In this document: piece after piece, positions 1 through 12,600 of the stretch
Layout: each line of letters opens with the position of its first letter
How positions within the stretch are numbered: position 1 is the first letter of the stretch
Source: Epiperipatus broadwayi
Taxonomy: Eukaryota; Onychophora; Udeonychophora; Euonychophora; Peripatidae
Assembly (NCBI GenBank): GCA_028023455.1
Contig: JAQFVV010012420.1
Span: 3,718,001 to 3,782,000, forward strand
Reading direction: 5' to 3'
DNA length: 64,000 nt
Program-made: the position numbers and the translations under genes
Notes under the pieces: model-generated
What the model was told of the DNA's origin: nothing
The model's database searches: none
The model's input: only the letters and a program-made list of their open reading frames with translations

Positions 1-134
1 AAACTGACAGGTTCAGAATAAACTCTTGCATCTAAATTTGATCTGAAATAATGCATAATTTAATAAAAACTCCAATCACCACAACTTTATATAAATCCTC
101 TTTGTGATTTTTAAAACTGTAAGTAGTAAACTTA

Positions 135-166
<32 letters not shown>

Positions 167-1400
167 CATTTCTTATAGTCGTTTTAATTTATAATTCAAT
201 TGATTAATTGTATATATATACATACTTCCATCTAGCTTAATAAATGAAATGTAGTTATATACATTTATAGTTTTATATTCAATGAAAGTTAGCCTTTCAT
301 GCATGTATAAATATTTACAATTATTAGTGTGATAAATACTATCAATATACTTTGAATTTATATGATTTTGACTCAGTTGAAGAACTCGTGTGCAGAACTC
401 AAGAATATGCCTATGATTTTGAAATTGATTTTTAACTGTATTTTACTTTAATTTAATAAAATGTTTTGACAATTATTTAAAATAAGATAAATAAAACATT
501 GGAAGCTAAATTATATTCTTATTTGTATATCTATTAAAGGTTAAATGAACAAAATACCACATGACTCCAGCTTACCACCTAATAGAGTGAAATTCATTTT
601 TAATTTCTAAAATTGCTAAGCAAGATTTCCATATTTTTACTCAATTATTTACATATTTGAGGATAGATTTGGTTTGTGTTTATTATGTACATCTATTAAT
701 ACTATGTAATATGTATTATTTTATAAATTGTTATCTCATGTATTATTTTATAAATTGTTATCTCTTGTTATACTATTATACTTTTGTCAAATGATCACTT
801 GATATTTTAATGTAAATAATTAACTCATATATGTGTCATTCCAATACAGCCTATAAATAAAACTTCATTTTTAAATGAAAATAGACTTGAAATTGGAATA
901 TTTCAAAGATATTACTGAACTATAAATATTTCTATAAAATTATTTTCATAAAATATGGTCAGACAATATTGTTGCAACTTTCATGAATATTAAAATAGTA
1001 AGTAATAAACAAACCCTATCATATATTTTTTTTATATATTTAATTTTAACATATACATTAAATTGTAAATGTACATTATTAATTTTAACCCTTACATCAG
1101 ATTATTAGGTACTTTTATATTTTCTTATTCATATGGTAATATTTATTCCACTGGTCATTATGGTAAAATTAGAATCAGATAACATAATTATAATTTGATA
1201 TTTTCACTCGGCAATTTTTTTTTTGTGTGTGTCAAGATGCGCTATTTGTAGCTTAACTATTTACAAAAACTGCTATAGATTTTATAAAGCTATTATTCAG
1301 ATAGTAATGCCATGTCAAAGCAACTAATAACCACTATAGATTATGTTTTTATAAATGCAATACATTTAACAATTTAAATTCAATGACTGACAATGAGTAT
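1..1400. other. AT-rich intergenic DNA, no gene seen
   Basis: No coding or RNA gene is visible. A dinucleotide tract of (AC)n running into (AT)n lies at about 139-167. A 30-bp unit containing TTATTTTATAAATTGTTATC is duplicated in tandem at about 709-768. The stretch ends at the target duplication of the foldback element that follows. Confidence 0.7.
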
Positions 1401-1401
1401 T

Positions 1402-1409
1402 AACACATC
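1402..1409. repeat. 8-bp target site duplication, left copy (AACACATC)
   Basis: AACACATC here is repeated exactly at 5871-5878, directly outside the two ends of foldback element FB1. This defines the insertion and its boundaries. Confidence 0.85.
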
Positions 1410-1499
1410 GGTAGTTGAGGAGGGGGTGTACTTCCGCCATCAGATGACGCTGCGACATCATCAACAACCGTCCTGAAACCTGCAAGTGATAAATTTATT

Positions 1500-1800
1500 T
1501 ATGAAAGTGGCTCAAAATTCAAAAATAAAAAAAGTTACTAAAGTGGCTAAAAATTCACAAATAAAAAAAAAACTTACAAAAGTGGCTAAAAATTCACAAA
1601 TAAAAAAAAAACTTACGAAAGTGGCTAAAAATTGACAAGTAAAAAAAAAAAAAAGTTACGAAAGTGGCTAAAAATTCACAAGTAAAAAAAAAAAAGTTAC
1701 GAAAGTGGCTAAAAACTGACAACCAAAAAAAAAAAAATTATGAAAGTGGCTAAAAATTGACAACTAAAAAAAAAAAAGCAATGAAAGTGTCTGAAAATTG
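1500..1800. repeat. terminal ~40-bp tandem array, left arm of FB1
   Basis: About eight imperfect units, each containing AAAGTGGCTAAAAATT followed by an A-tract of variable length. The mirror array is at about 5545-5785. Variation lies mostly in A-tract length, as expected from slippage. Confidence 0.85.
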
Positions 1801-2089
1801 CCAAATAAAAAACAAAAGAACAAAATGCTATGAAATTCAAATAAGAAAACCATGAAAATATGAGACCCCCCCCCCCCAATCAATATTTCATTTAAATCGA
1901 AAAATAGAAATGTCGGAGGATATATATACACAAGAAATAGATCGGAAGTAGAAATTATTAAAAGAAAAAACAAGAAAATGGTAACAAATCCTATAATAAT
2001 TCAAATTTAAAAAATAAATAAGTCCGTGATTAATACAAAAACAAACATGGCGGACAAAAAGCGGGAAATCCAAAATCATCTAATTATTT

Positions 2090-2580
2090 ACCTTTCGACA
2101 TTTCCAAATATGAATCAGCAAATTAAGTAGCTGTCAATATTTGCAAACGATCACATTTAAAAGCAAAGGTTATATAAACTAAAAAGGATATTACTATAAA
2201 ATTCAAATACGACAAGACCCCCCCCCTAAAATCAAAATCGGCAAATTAAATAGATTTCAATATTTGCGAACGGTACAGATAGAAAAACAATGGTTATATA
2301 AACTAAAAAGAATATTACTATAAAATTCAAATTTAAAAATAAATAATTCCATGAAATCATGGTGGCAAATTAAGTGGCTTTCAATATTTGCAAACGGTCA
2401 GATATAAAAGCAATGATTATATAAGCTAAAAAGAATATTACTATAAAATGCAAATTTAAAAATAAATAATACCATGAAAATACAGCAAAGAAACATGGTG
2501 GCAAATTAAGTAGCTTTCAATATTTGCGAATGGTCAGATATAAAAGCAATGGTTATATAAGCTAAAAAGAATATTACATG
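2090..2580. repeat. subterminal ~130-bp tandem repeats, left arm of FB1
   Basis: About four units, each with GCAAATTAAGTAGCTTTCAA, then TATTTGCGAACGG, then a TATATAAACTAAAAAG-like box. The same units recur in inverse orientation at about 4340-5240, where there are about six. The difference accounts for most of the unequal arm lengths. Confidence 0.8.
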
Positions 2581-5544
2581 AGAGAATCTATTTCTCAAAT
2601 TGCATCAAGAATATGAAGAATTACTGAGTAACTATTCAAAAATATACATTTAATATTTAAAAATAAAAAGATTATTTTCAAATAATAAGTCAAAACACTT
2701 AAATACAGAGTAATAAATAGTAAGTAATTAAATATAATTATAGCAAGTTATTCGTTATTTATTAATTAATAATTATATAGTTTAAAATAATCATTGACTA
2801 CAGTTACAGGAAAAAATATATTTATTGTCAAGAATATTACAAGATTTTATTTTAACAAGAATTTAAATAAGAATACTAAAATAGAGTTTTAAAAATATAT
2901 TTGTAGAAATTTTAGCAGTTCGAAGTTCAGTTCACGGCCATTTACACAATGAACAGTTGATCGATGTCCTTGTTTACAATTACAACTCTTTAATTAAAAT
3001 TATAAAATTTACGTTTCTATTTTTAAATTTCATAAGTTAGCACTTTTATCGAAGGTGATTGATCTCCATGTGAATAATAGCAGATTAAAAAAATACTTTA
3101 ACAGAAGAGATTGACAAAACAGTAGCAAAGTTATTTAAAGAAATTGCTGCTTGAAATATAGCATATATAATATCCCAGCGCAGTTTCAAATAACAAATAA
3201 TTCTTTAGCATTTTGAAAAGAGCAAATATTTTATTTAAAATTTACTTTAGTACCATATTTTGTGCCCACTGGTAATTAATATAAAACGCATATTTCATTA
3301 CGTTTTACTTAAACAAGGTTGCAAATTGAAATGACGCAATAGCTTTTTCTTACATTAAAAAATAGAGGTGTAACCAATATCCTTCCACAAAAAAATATAA
3401 CACCAGCAATGCAATTTAAAATACGAAATGATTTTTCTTTAATTAGAATTATCAAATAATAAATTATTAGTTACCAAATTATTCTTAAGCATTTTATTTT
3501 ATGATAATTCTAATTAAAGAAAAATCATTTCGTATTTTGAATTGCATTGTTGGTGTTATATTTTTTTGTGGAAGGATATTGGTTACACCTATTTTTTAAT
3601 GTAAGAAAAAGCTATTGCGTCATTTCAATTTGCAATCTTGTTTAAGTAAAACGTAATGAAATATGCGTTTTATATTAATTACCAGTTGGCACAGAATATG
3701 GTACTAAAGTAAATTTTAAATAAAATATTTGCTCTTTTCAAAATGCTAAAGAATTATTTGTTATTTGAAACTGCACTGGGATATTATATATGCTATATTT
3801 CAAGCAGCAATTTCTTTAAATAACTTTGCTACTATTTTGTCAATCTCGTCTGTTAAAGTATTTTTTTAATCTGCTATTATTCACATGGAGATCAATCACA
3901 TTCGATAAAAGTGCTAACTTATGAAATTTAAGAATAGAAATGTAAATTTTATAATTTTAATTAAAGAAGAGTTGTAATTGTAAACAAGGACATCGATCAA
4001 CTGTTCATTGTGTAAATGGCCGTGAACTGAACTTCGAACTGCTAAAATTTCTACAAATATATTTTTAAAACTCTATTTTAGTATTCTTATTTAAATTCTT
4101 GTTAAAATAAAATCTTGTAATATTCTTGACAATAAATATAATATTTTTTCCTGTAACTGTAGTCAATGATTATTTTAAACTCTGTATAATTATATTTAAT
4201 TACTTACTATTTATTACTCTGTATTTAAGTGTTTTGACTTATTATTTGAAAATAATCTTTTTATTTTTAAATATTAAATGTATATTTTTGAATAGTTACT
4301 CAGTAATTCTTCATATTCTTGATGCAATTTGAGAAATAGATTCTCTCATGTAATATTCTTTTTAGCTTATATAACCATTGCTTTTATATCTGACCGTTCG
4401 CAAATATTGAAAGCTACTTAATTTGCTGCCATGTTTCTTTGTTGTATTTTCATGGAATTATTTATTTTTAAATTTGAATTTTATAGTAATATTCTTTTTA
4501 GCTTATATAACCGTTGCTTTTATATCTGACCGTTCGCAAATATTGAAAGCTACTTAATTTGCCGATTTTGATTTTAAGGGGAGGGGGTCTTGTCGTATTT
4601 GAATTTTATAGTACTCTTAGTAATACACCAAATTTTGTATTTGCATTTTAATTATTTTTGATCATATTCCTGATGCAATTTGAGAAATAGATTCTCTCAT
4701 GTAATATTCTTTTTAGCTTATATAACCATTGCTTTCATATTCTTTTTAGCTTATATAACCATTGCTTTTATATCTGACCGTTAGCAAATATTGAAAGCTA
4801 CTTAATTTGCCGCCATGTTTCTTTGTTGTATTTTCATGGTATTATTTATTTTTAAATTTGAAATTTATAGTAATATTCTTTTTAGCTTATATAACCATTA
4901 CTTTCATATTCTTTTTAGCTTATATAACTATTGCTTTTATATCTGACCGTTAGCAAATATTGAAAGCTACTTAATTTGCCACCATGTTTCTTTGCTGTAT
5001 TTTCATGGTATTATTTATTTTTAAATTTGAATTTTATAGTAATATTCTTTTTAGCTTATATAACCATTGCTTTTCTATCTGTACCTTTCGCAAATATTGA
5101 AAGCTATTTAATTTGCCGATTTTGATTTTAAGGGGGGGGGGTCTTGTCGTATTTGAATTTTATAGTAATATCCTTTTTAGTTTATATAACCTTTGCTTTT
5201 AAATGTGATCATTTGCAAATATTGACACTACTTAATTTGCCGATTCATATTTGGAAATGTCGAAAGGTAAATAATTAAGATGATTTTGGATTTCCCGCTT
5301 TTTGTCCGCCATGTTTGTTTTTGTATTAATCACGGACTTATTTATTTTTTAAATTTGAATTATTATAGGATTTGTTACCATTTTCTTGTTTTTTCTTTTA
5401 ATAATTTCTACTTTCGATCTATTTCTTGTGTATATATATCCTCAGACATTTTTCGATTTAAATGAAGAAATATTGATTTGGGGGGGGGGGGGGCTCATAT
5501 TTTCATGGTTTTCTTATTTGAATTTCATAGCATTTTGTTCTTTT

Positions 5545-5785
5545 GTTTTTTATTTGGCAATTTTCAGACACTTTCATTGCTTTTTTTTTTTTAGTTGTCA
5601 ATTTTTAGCCACTTTCATAATTTTTTTTTTTTTGGTTGTCAGTTTTTAGCCACTTTCATAACTTTTTTTTTTTTACTTGTGAATTTTTAGCCACTTTTGT
5701 AATTTTTTTTTTTATTTGTGAATTTTTAGCCACTTTTGTAACTTTTTATTTTTATTTTTGAATTTTGAGCCACTTTCGTAAATAA
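5545..5785. repeat. terminal ~40-bp tandem array, right arm of FB1
   Basis: Inverted counterpart of the array at 1500-1800: units of TTTTTAGCCACTTTC separated by T-tracts, ending just before the terminal GCCATCTGATGGCGGC core. Confidence 0.85.
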
Positions 5786-5878
5786 ATTTATCACTTGCAG
5801 GTTTCAGGCCGGTTGTTGAAGATGTCGCAGCACCATCTGATGGCGGCAGTACACTCCCTCCTCAACTACCAACACATC

Positions 5879-6446
5879 CTATTAATTAATGTATATTTTT
5901 TATGTTATATGTATCAAATTAAGTTTAATAGCTTATGTTTTAGTAAATAAAAAATCATACAAACTTGACAGTCATTAGTTTTTAAAGCAAATATTGTTAA
6001 TTAATCCTGATCATCTTATTTATATCTTTTTTTCTATTGCTATATTTATTTTTCTTAACTTTATTTGCCAACTTCTTTTTTTTTCTTTCCTATATTTATG
6101 TAAATTAATCTGTCAACTTTTTACTTTCCTACCTTTCATATTGTCCCAATAATTTTTCTATGCCATTCTAATTTTTTAAAATATCTTTTTTATCTTTGTA
6201 ATTCTTTTATATTGTTAATCTTATTAATACCATTTAACTAGTCCATTCTCCTTCATATTTTTCAGTATGGTCTAATCCTTGTTGAAAAATATCAAATTCT
6301 GAAAATGAATATTAAAAAAAAATTTTTTTTTTTGGTTTAGCTTCTGCAAGCTGATAGGAAACTTGTTCATTAGTAAAACTTGAAAAGTTTCTAGGAAAAG
6401 TAATGATCAGGATATGATCTGGATGGATATTTATATATTTAATTAT
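5879..6446. other. AT-rich spacer, nothing recognised
   Basis: T-rich sequence with short homopolymers. No open frame, RNA gene or repeat structure that I can support. Confidence 0.6.
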
Positions 6447-6894
6447 ACATAATAGTCATAAGATGTGATATGTTGGATTATTTCCATCACTTATGAGTGA
6501 ATGTTGAATGTTTAGAAAATTTTAAACTTTCCAAATACATAACTTGTTAGTAATAACACATAAATAGACAATACAGGTTAGTAATTACACGTTTCAAGTA
6601 GTATTCTCCACTCTTCTTCAGGTATTGCTGGCCTATATGCACAGTGACAATATAGGCCAGCAACACCTGCAGAAGAGTGGAGAATAATACTACTCGAAAC
6701 ATTGTGTAATTACTAACCTATATTGTCTATTAATGTGTTATTACTAACAAGTTGTGTGTATTTGGAAAGTTTAAATTAAGTTTAAAATTTTCTATACATT
6801 CAACATTCACTCATAAATGATGGCAATAGTCCAACATATCACATCTTATAATATACCATCATTACAAACCTTCAGACAAATACATAATAGTCAT
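6447..6894. mobile_element. palindromic repeat element with 13-bp target duplication
   Basis: The palindrome runs from 6458 to 6850. The arms meet at GGCCTATAT...ATATAGGCC, with a loop of about 11 nt near 6640. A further 31-bp non-palindromic tail follows on the right. The whole is flanked by exact direct repeats of ACATAATAGTCAT (6447-6459 and 6882-6894). A 13-bp duplication is longer than those of most cut-and-paste elements and fits insertion by target-primed reverse transcription. No protein is encoded. The plan, arm-loop-arm plus a one-sided tail, matches the hammerhead-bearing element at 33.0-33.35 kb. Confidence 0.75.
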
Positions 6895-7618
6895 TTCTAG
6901 CAAATTATTTTTATACATATACTTGGAGTTTATTAATTATACGTTGTTCATATTAAAAAACAAAAACTAATATGATTAAAAGAATGACATTAATAGGATC
7001 AGTTTCAATTTATATAATTACCCGTGATTTCATTATACTTATTTTGTCATCATCTCAGGTTTTTCTTTGACTGTTATTTGTTTCTGCTAGTAGAATTAAA
7101 ACTTACTGTTAAAAATTCCAATGAAAAGTAATTTGGTATTTTTTTAATTCCATTTTGATTTCATTCACACACAAATATTAAACATCTTTAGGTTGTTTAT
7201 AATTTGTATCCCTTAGAGAGTAAACATGAAAGCATAATTTACAATTATTTTAATTTAAAAATTCATTTTTAGGCTTAGATATGCATATGAAGCAAAAAAT
7301 ATCAGCCATAAATTATCTTTTATGGTTATTATGATCTATTAGATTTTTTTTTCCTAAGAGCCTGTAACTATCATTTTTACTTTTTTTTTTTAACCAGGAA
7401 TTGACATAAGTGATTATGATTAAAATTGATTATTTAAATTTCATTATCATATAAGATTATAAAAAATATAATATTTACAAATATTTTAATAACTCACAAA
7501 ATATTAGAATTGGATAACAGTGTGGTAACAGTTAAGGACAATATGAAATACAATTAATATTTTACAATGAAATAGTCATTTATCACATGACCTAATTTAA
7601 CCAAGCTTATATTACAAA
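6895..7618. other. AT-rich spacer, nothing recognised
   Basis: No gene or repeat that I can support between two palindromic elements. Confidence 0.6.
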
Positions 7619-8243
7619 CATTATATAATGAGCTTGCAAATAGCTCTTAACAAGCTTTTCAGAATATCCCCAACCTCAAACTGATTTCTGCTACTGGTTT
7701 TCTCAATGAGATACTAGGATATTTAAGCATTAAATTTAAAATGCCAGGCCAAACCCAGCACTTTATCTGATAGATAACTATTAAGTAAAAAAATCTGAAA
7801 TTTTCTGACATTTGTATGTCTTCCAATCCAGCTATCTAACTTAAATAGCCATATGGGACAACTAAATTCAGATACACCAAAGTCTTAATAGCAAAAAATA
7901 AAATTATAAAGAAATCAAGTCGTACTTGATTTCTTTGTAATTTTATCATACTTTGGCGATTTTATAATGCTAAAGCTATTAATATATGGTATATCTGAAC
8001 TTAGTTCAGTCCCATATGGCTATTTAAGTTAGATAGCTGGATTGGAAGACATGAATGTCTTAAATTTTCAGATTTTCTACTTCATAGTTATCCATTAGAT
8101 AAAGGGCTGGGCTTAACCTGGTATTTTAAATCTAATGCTTGAATATCCTAGCACCTCACTGAGGAAGCCAGAAGCAAAAATTGGTCAGGTTGGGATATTC
8201 TGAAAAGCTTGTTAAGAGCTATTTGTAAGCTTATTATATAATG
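7619..8243. mobile_element. 625-bp imperfect palindromic element with hammerhead-like relic
   Basis: Inverted repeat with ends CATTATATAATGAGC and GCTTATTATATAATG and a central hairpin, AAGAAATCAAG...CTTGATTTCTT, at about 7910-7938. Near its end each arm holds a degraded CTGA(G/T)GA-AGCCAGAAGC block (plus strand 8159-8175; mirrored on the minus strand near 7690-7720). This is related to the better-conserved hammerhead-like block at 31098-31137. It also shares a GAACTNAGTTCAG motif with the 30.9-kb region. The arms have diverged in places, so this copy is old. I could not find its target duplication. Confidence 0.7.
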
Positions 8244-8343
8244 AATATTTTTTACATTTGTATTATTATATTTTGATAATCTTTTCAATAATAGAATTGA
8301 GATGATGACTTAATTATATATATTCATCTTATCTACTTATTTA

Positions 8344-9690
8344 GATTAGGGCAAAGATATTCAGCTTAGTGAAGTCAAAGCAGCTCTTTGTAATCTTATT
8401 AATGGAAAGGCTGCAGGTCCTAATAAAATACCTGGAAAAGCTTTAAAATATAGTCCTTGATATATCAGCTTCAAAAATATTGGAATTTTTTAGAGATATA
8501 GGCATCCATGTAATTATATTGCTTGATCTTAATAATGCTTCTACTATTCCAATTTTTCGAAATAATAAGAATTAGACAAAATTGTAGGAATTATCGTGGG
8601 ATATCATTCAATACAATGTAGTTTTCAAGGATTTTGTTGAACAGGTTACTTTTATTCATAGATGAATAGTTACCAGAGACTCAATGTGGTTTTAGAAAAT
8701 CAAAAAGCACCTTAGATATGGTTTTTGTTGCCAGGCAAATGCAGAAAAAGTGTCAGGAACAAGTGTGATTTTTATATTACTTTTGTTGATTTGTTTAAGT
8801 CATTTAATTCAATTAATCAAACAGGTTTATGGCATTGCTGAAATTTATTGGCCATCAAAATTTGTTCTATACAGATTCTGCATGATTATACAGATTCTGC
8901 ATGATGAAATGAGAGGTGCTAATACCATAAGTGGAAATCAGAGGCATTAGCTGTGAAAAATGGTGTTAAACAAGGCTGTGTACTTGTTCCAATATTGTTT
9001 CAATTTTCTGACAATTGTTTTTGGAACTGTTTATAGATGGCATAATGAAACAGGTTAAAAATGTGATACAGATTTGATGGTGGAAATTTTAATATGAATC
9101 GATTGAAACAAAAATAAGAACTTCTTGGATATCATATTTAAAGTATTCTGATGATTGGGAATGTAAAAGAATTTAAATATCATGGAAGTTTTATAAGTAG
9201 AAAGGGAAATTTAGCCGTTCGGGTCATACAGATGCCTATGTGCTGCTGCTTTTAATATGTTAAAAGATAATGTACTTCATCACAAACTAATGCAATTAAG
9301 TTAGCTATATAAAGAGCTGTTTTCATCTAATATATTGTATGGAAATGAGACTTGGATATCCTATCAAAGCAATACAATGGCATTAGAAAAATTTCATGTA
9401 AGAGTGCCCTGCAATATTTTAAAAATGCTACGCTAAGATCCTAAAACCATTCAATGTGTTATTCATCTTACTAGATATGGTACTAGAGTCCACTAGTAAA
9501 TTCATACCTTTATTGGATTGTACATGTAAAATAACTGAATAATACAAGACTTCCTAAAAGGATATTTTATGGTGAATTTGAATACGGATTTTGGAATAGC
9601 TAGATCCTGTCTACATTATAGGCATTATCCTGTTGAAGTTTTTCTAAAAGAAGTTTTCTCCTGAAGAAATTATAAGATAACATCACAAAA
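8344..9690 (+). pseudogene. LINE (non-LTR retrotransposon) reverse transcriptase remnant
   Basis: Translation in several frames gives an ordered series of LINE reverse-transcriptase motifs. These are LINGKAAGPNKIP (about 8392-8432), NYRGISFN (about 8597), a CGFRKSKSTLDMVF block (about 8683-8725) and NGVKQGCVLVP (about 8957-8990). Further on come C-terminal blocks, EFKYHGSFIS (about 9170) and MALEKFHVRVPCNI (about 9376-9418), that follow the polymerase in such LINEs. Known: this order belongs to non-LTR retrotransposon ORF2 proteins; the style resembles I/Nimb or RTE-like families, but I cannot assign the clade. The 5' endonuclease is missing. Many stops and frameshifts are present, so it is a dead, 5'-truncated copy. 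It converges with a second LINE remnant at 10.4-12.6 kb. Confidence 0.75.
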
Positions 9691-10409
9691 AAATTAAACT
9701 AAAAAAAAAAAAGAGATCAGCATATTTTATATGTGGATATATTTATGATTGACAAATTTATTTGTAGTCATTGCAAAACTCATTTCTAGAGCAGTTTTTT
9801 AGTTGGAATGGCCATAATTGCTTATGCTATATGCAAGTATGAACAGTATATGTATTAGTGTTTTAGTATTAGACTATTTCAAAACTGGTATCTTCATTTT
9901 CAGTTATAGTCAAATGCATTAATATATATATATTATCAAATTTTATTAATCTTATAATCATACACTATTTGCATAGATAAACATAATGTATTTGACAATA
10001 ACTTCTTTTATTATTTAATTATACTTGCAACTTTCTTTCTGTAGTTAGGAAACTTTTGATTTTTCCATGTCATGACTTTATCTTCCGTTTTCCAAATACT
10101 GTATTTAAAAAATTTGCATAGAAAATTTCATCTTTTTTTAATATTATTAACCTAGAAATAAAAATTAACTAACTAAGGTTGTTACCAAAAAAAATTATGA
10201 TAGGAATATTTTTCATTGATGACACAAAGTGTAGTGGTTGTCAAACAATTCAAAAATTTTTGTAATTTTGTATGTTAGATTTTTTTATATTATTAGACGT
10301 ACTGTATTTTGTTTTTAGTTATTAGAAAATAAAAACAAGCGGTGATCTTATTGCAATTTAAACAAAAAGTCATGTATCACAAAAATTAATATTTTATTTT
10401 AGAAAATGT
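9691..10409. other. spacer between two converging LINE remnants
   Basis: AT-rich. It may contain the 3' untranslated regions of both LINE fragments, but no poly(A) end or target duplication could be fixed by eye. Confidence 0.4.
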
Positions 10410-12600
10410 TTTTGCATTGCTATTAGATTTCATAATAAATGTTCTTGTTTCCTTTTTTATAATCTCCATTTTTAATCCACTGCAGGATGAAGGTCTCTCC
10501 AAGCTTAATCCATTTTCTTTGATCTTTAGCCATTTTTCTACATATCATATCAGAACACTATTTTATCCTTTCATCTCCCATGATTTTTTTGTGGGTTTTT
10601 TTTTTACAATCTTTTGGAATTCAATGTTCAACCCAACTCCATCTCAGTCTCTTAATTTTTTCAGCGATGTCACTAATACCTCTTTGTTGTCACCCATGTA
10701 TTTCATTTTCAATCCCTTTTTGTTACTCCTAACATCTCTCCATATTTATTGAATGACCTGAAGTCTCTATTGTTCTTCTATTAAGTATCCAGATCCATAA
10801 ATAAGAACTGGTAAAACATTTACTAAAAAATTTTTCAAACATATAGGCATATTTTCTTTTAGTATTGTTATTTCTACTAAAAGCTCTCAATTCAAGTTTA
10901 ATTCTGTGATTAATTTCATCCATTATGCTTTCATTTGTATTTATAATCTTGCTCATTATATTTGTAGTTAATTTCTATCCAATTCATCATTATGAATCTT
11001 TATTTTCTTCTTTTGAGAAAGTCAATTGTACATTATTTTAGCCTTATTACCATTTATCTTTAGTAATACTTTCATCTTATAACTCTTGCAATATTATCTG
11101 CAAAATCTAAATGACTTTAAATAACATCCATTCATTTTTATTCCTTTAGCTTTTCATTTTATCCCACAGATTAATATATTTATTGTAAAATTGCTGTAAA
11201 AAGTTTTGGAGATATGGAATGATCTTATATACTCATCTCAATGTTAATCTTGGTATCACCATGCAATCTAATCATGGCTATTTCATTTATATACTGATCT
11301 CAATGTTAATCTTGGTATCACCATGCAATCTAATCATGGCTATTTCATTTTGATAAAAATTTTGTGAATATGACAGTATTCAGATCTATATATATATATA
11401 TCTTAATGATCCAAAGCTTTAATCATGGTGGAAATGTTTATAGAATCATATAACTTTTTCTAATCTACAAATTGAAAGCAGAATAGCAACTCATAATTTC
11501 TATCAGTATTTAGATGTGGATCACTATCTTAAAATTCCTTTTCAATCCAACTTTTTCTTTTGATAGGCTTGTACCAGAGTTTGTTGTAGATTAGTAATAA
11601 TTATTGTGGTAAAAATTTTGTTAAGATTCTAACTTTATTACTTTTTTTAAATACCAATATTAGTACTGTATTGTTCCAATTATCTGGAAAATCTTTATCA
11701 TTTAGACATTTTGTATATGCCGACAATTTTTGTATTTCTTTACATGCTTCCTTTAAGATATTGATTACAAATTCCATCTCATTATCTGGAGCTTTTCCCT
11801 TCATAGATGTAATTGCCTGTCACACTTCATTTGAAATGCTGGCTAATTCATAAGATATAGTGGATTATAGGGAATACTTTTTCTTATTCTTTATTGCTAT
11901 ATAATTCTTTGTGATTATCATCTCTCTTTTTAGTTATACTTCCATCTTTTTTTCTTAATGCAAATAGTTAACTCTTTTACCAATGTGTTGTCCATTCTAC
12001 AGCTTTCTTTTTAGTTATAATTCCATCTTTTTTTTTTTTATCATATTTAACTCTTTTTCATATCATTTTACCAAACTCTAGATATTCAATCCTTTTTTGT
12101 TCAATTGTCTTGTCTCAGTAGAAATTTTAGTATTGATTTTTTGTTCCACTTATCTTTGTTCAGTTCGTAATAGTATATTAGTTATCTTCCTATTGATTTC
12201 ATGTAAATCTGAACCATCTTCAAAATTGTTAATAATTTAAAATGATTGGCATTTGAAATTTTAATTCATTGGAATGTTTCTGAAGGTTAAGAAATGTTTT
12301 GCCTGATCAAAAGGTTTTTGTATATTTGTATAAAAATTCTTTACTTCTTCATCACAATGAGAATTTGTTAGGGCATTAGTATTTATATTTGGTATCTTCC
12401 ACTAAGTTGAATAACTATTCTTATTGCTCTTTTGATACACATTCAATCACCACAATGTTGTTTTTCCATTTTTTATTTATAATGTATCCCACTCCATTTG
12501 TACTTCCAATATGTGTTCCTTTGTAATCAAGAGTGCATCTGTAATATCTGGTGCTCGTGTGCAAAACTTTAGGTGGCACTCCTATACCTCTTCCGCAATA
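10410..12600 (-). pseudogene. LINE endonuclease-reverse transcriptase remnant
   Basis: On the minus strand, fragments follow the order of a LINE ORF2. An endonuclease segment has NGVGYIINKKW (about 12466-12498). A linker contains DEEVKNFYTNI (about 12330). The reverse-transcriptase start has KGKAPDN and then NWNNTVLILVFKK (about 11640-11800). More decayed polymerase sequence follows, and a C-terminal block contains DEINHRIKLELRAFS (about 10880-10925). The pattern is that of RTE-like or related LINEs. Stops occur in all frames. A 61-bp segment inside is duplicated in tandem at 11228-11349. The copy is older or more decayed than the plus-strand LINE remnant next to it and belongs to a different family. 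Confidence 0.7.
11228..11349. repeat. recent 61-bp tandem duplication inside LINE remnant
   Basis: Two almost identical copies of a unit that begins TATACTCATCTCAATG / TATACTGATCTCAATG. Near identity inside an otherwise decayed element points to a recent local duplication. Confidence 0.85.

Larger units (their letters stand above)
1410..5870. mobile_element. FB1: 4.46-kb foldback (long inverted repeat) transposon
   Basis: Seen: nearly the whole element is one inverted repeat. The left arm (1410-3453) pairs with the right arm (3503-5870) around a spacer of about 49 bp. The ends read GGTAGTTGAGG and CCTCAACTACC and are flanked by an exact 8-bp duplication. Just inside each end is a CCGCCATCAGATG core. 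Each arm then has (i) a terminal array of about eight roughly 40-bp A-rich units containing AAAGTGGCTAAAAATT, and (ii) an inner array of roughly 130-bp units containing TTATATAAGCTAAAAAGAAT. The right arm is about 320 bp longer, mainly because it has more inner units. Known: long inverted repeats built from tandem units are typical of Foldback-type DNA transposons (Drosophila FB and Galileo, MULE- or P-related). No transposase is encoded, so the element is non-autonomous. The superfamily is uncertain. Confidence 0.9.

Noticed and set aside
1764-2079. Open frames at 1764-2079 that recur nearly unchanged at 5280-5649
   Set aside because: The apparent protein conservation arises because the two loci are the arms of one inverted repeat (FB1); the translations are low in complexity and cross the tandem repeats.
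10417-10752. 111-codon plus-strand open frame
   Set aside because: It lies antisense to the decayed minus-strand LINE and has no recognisable content.
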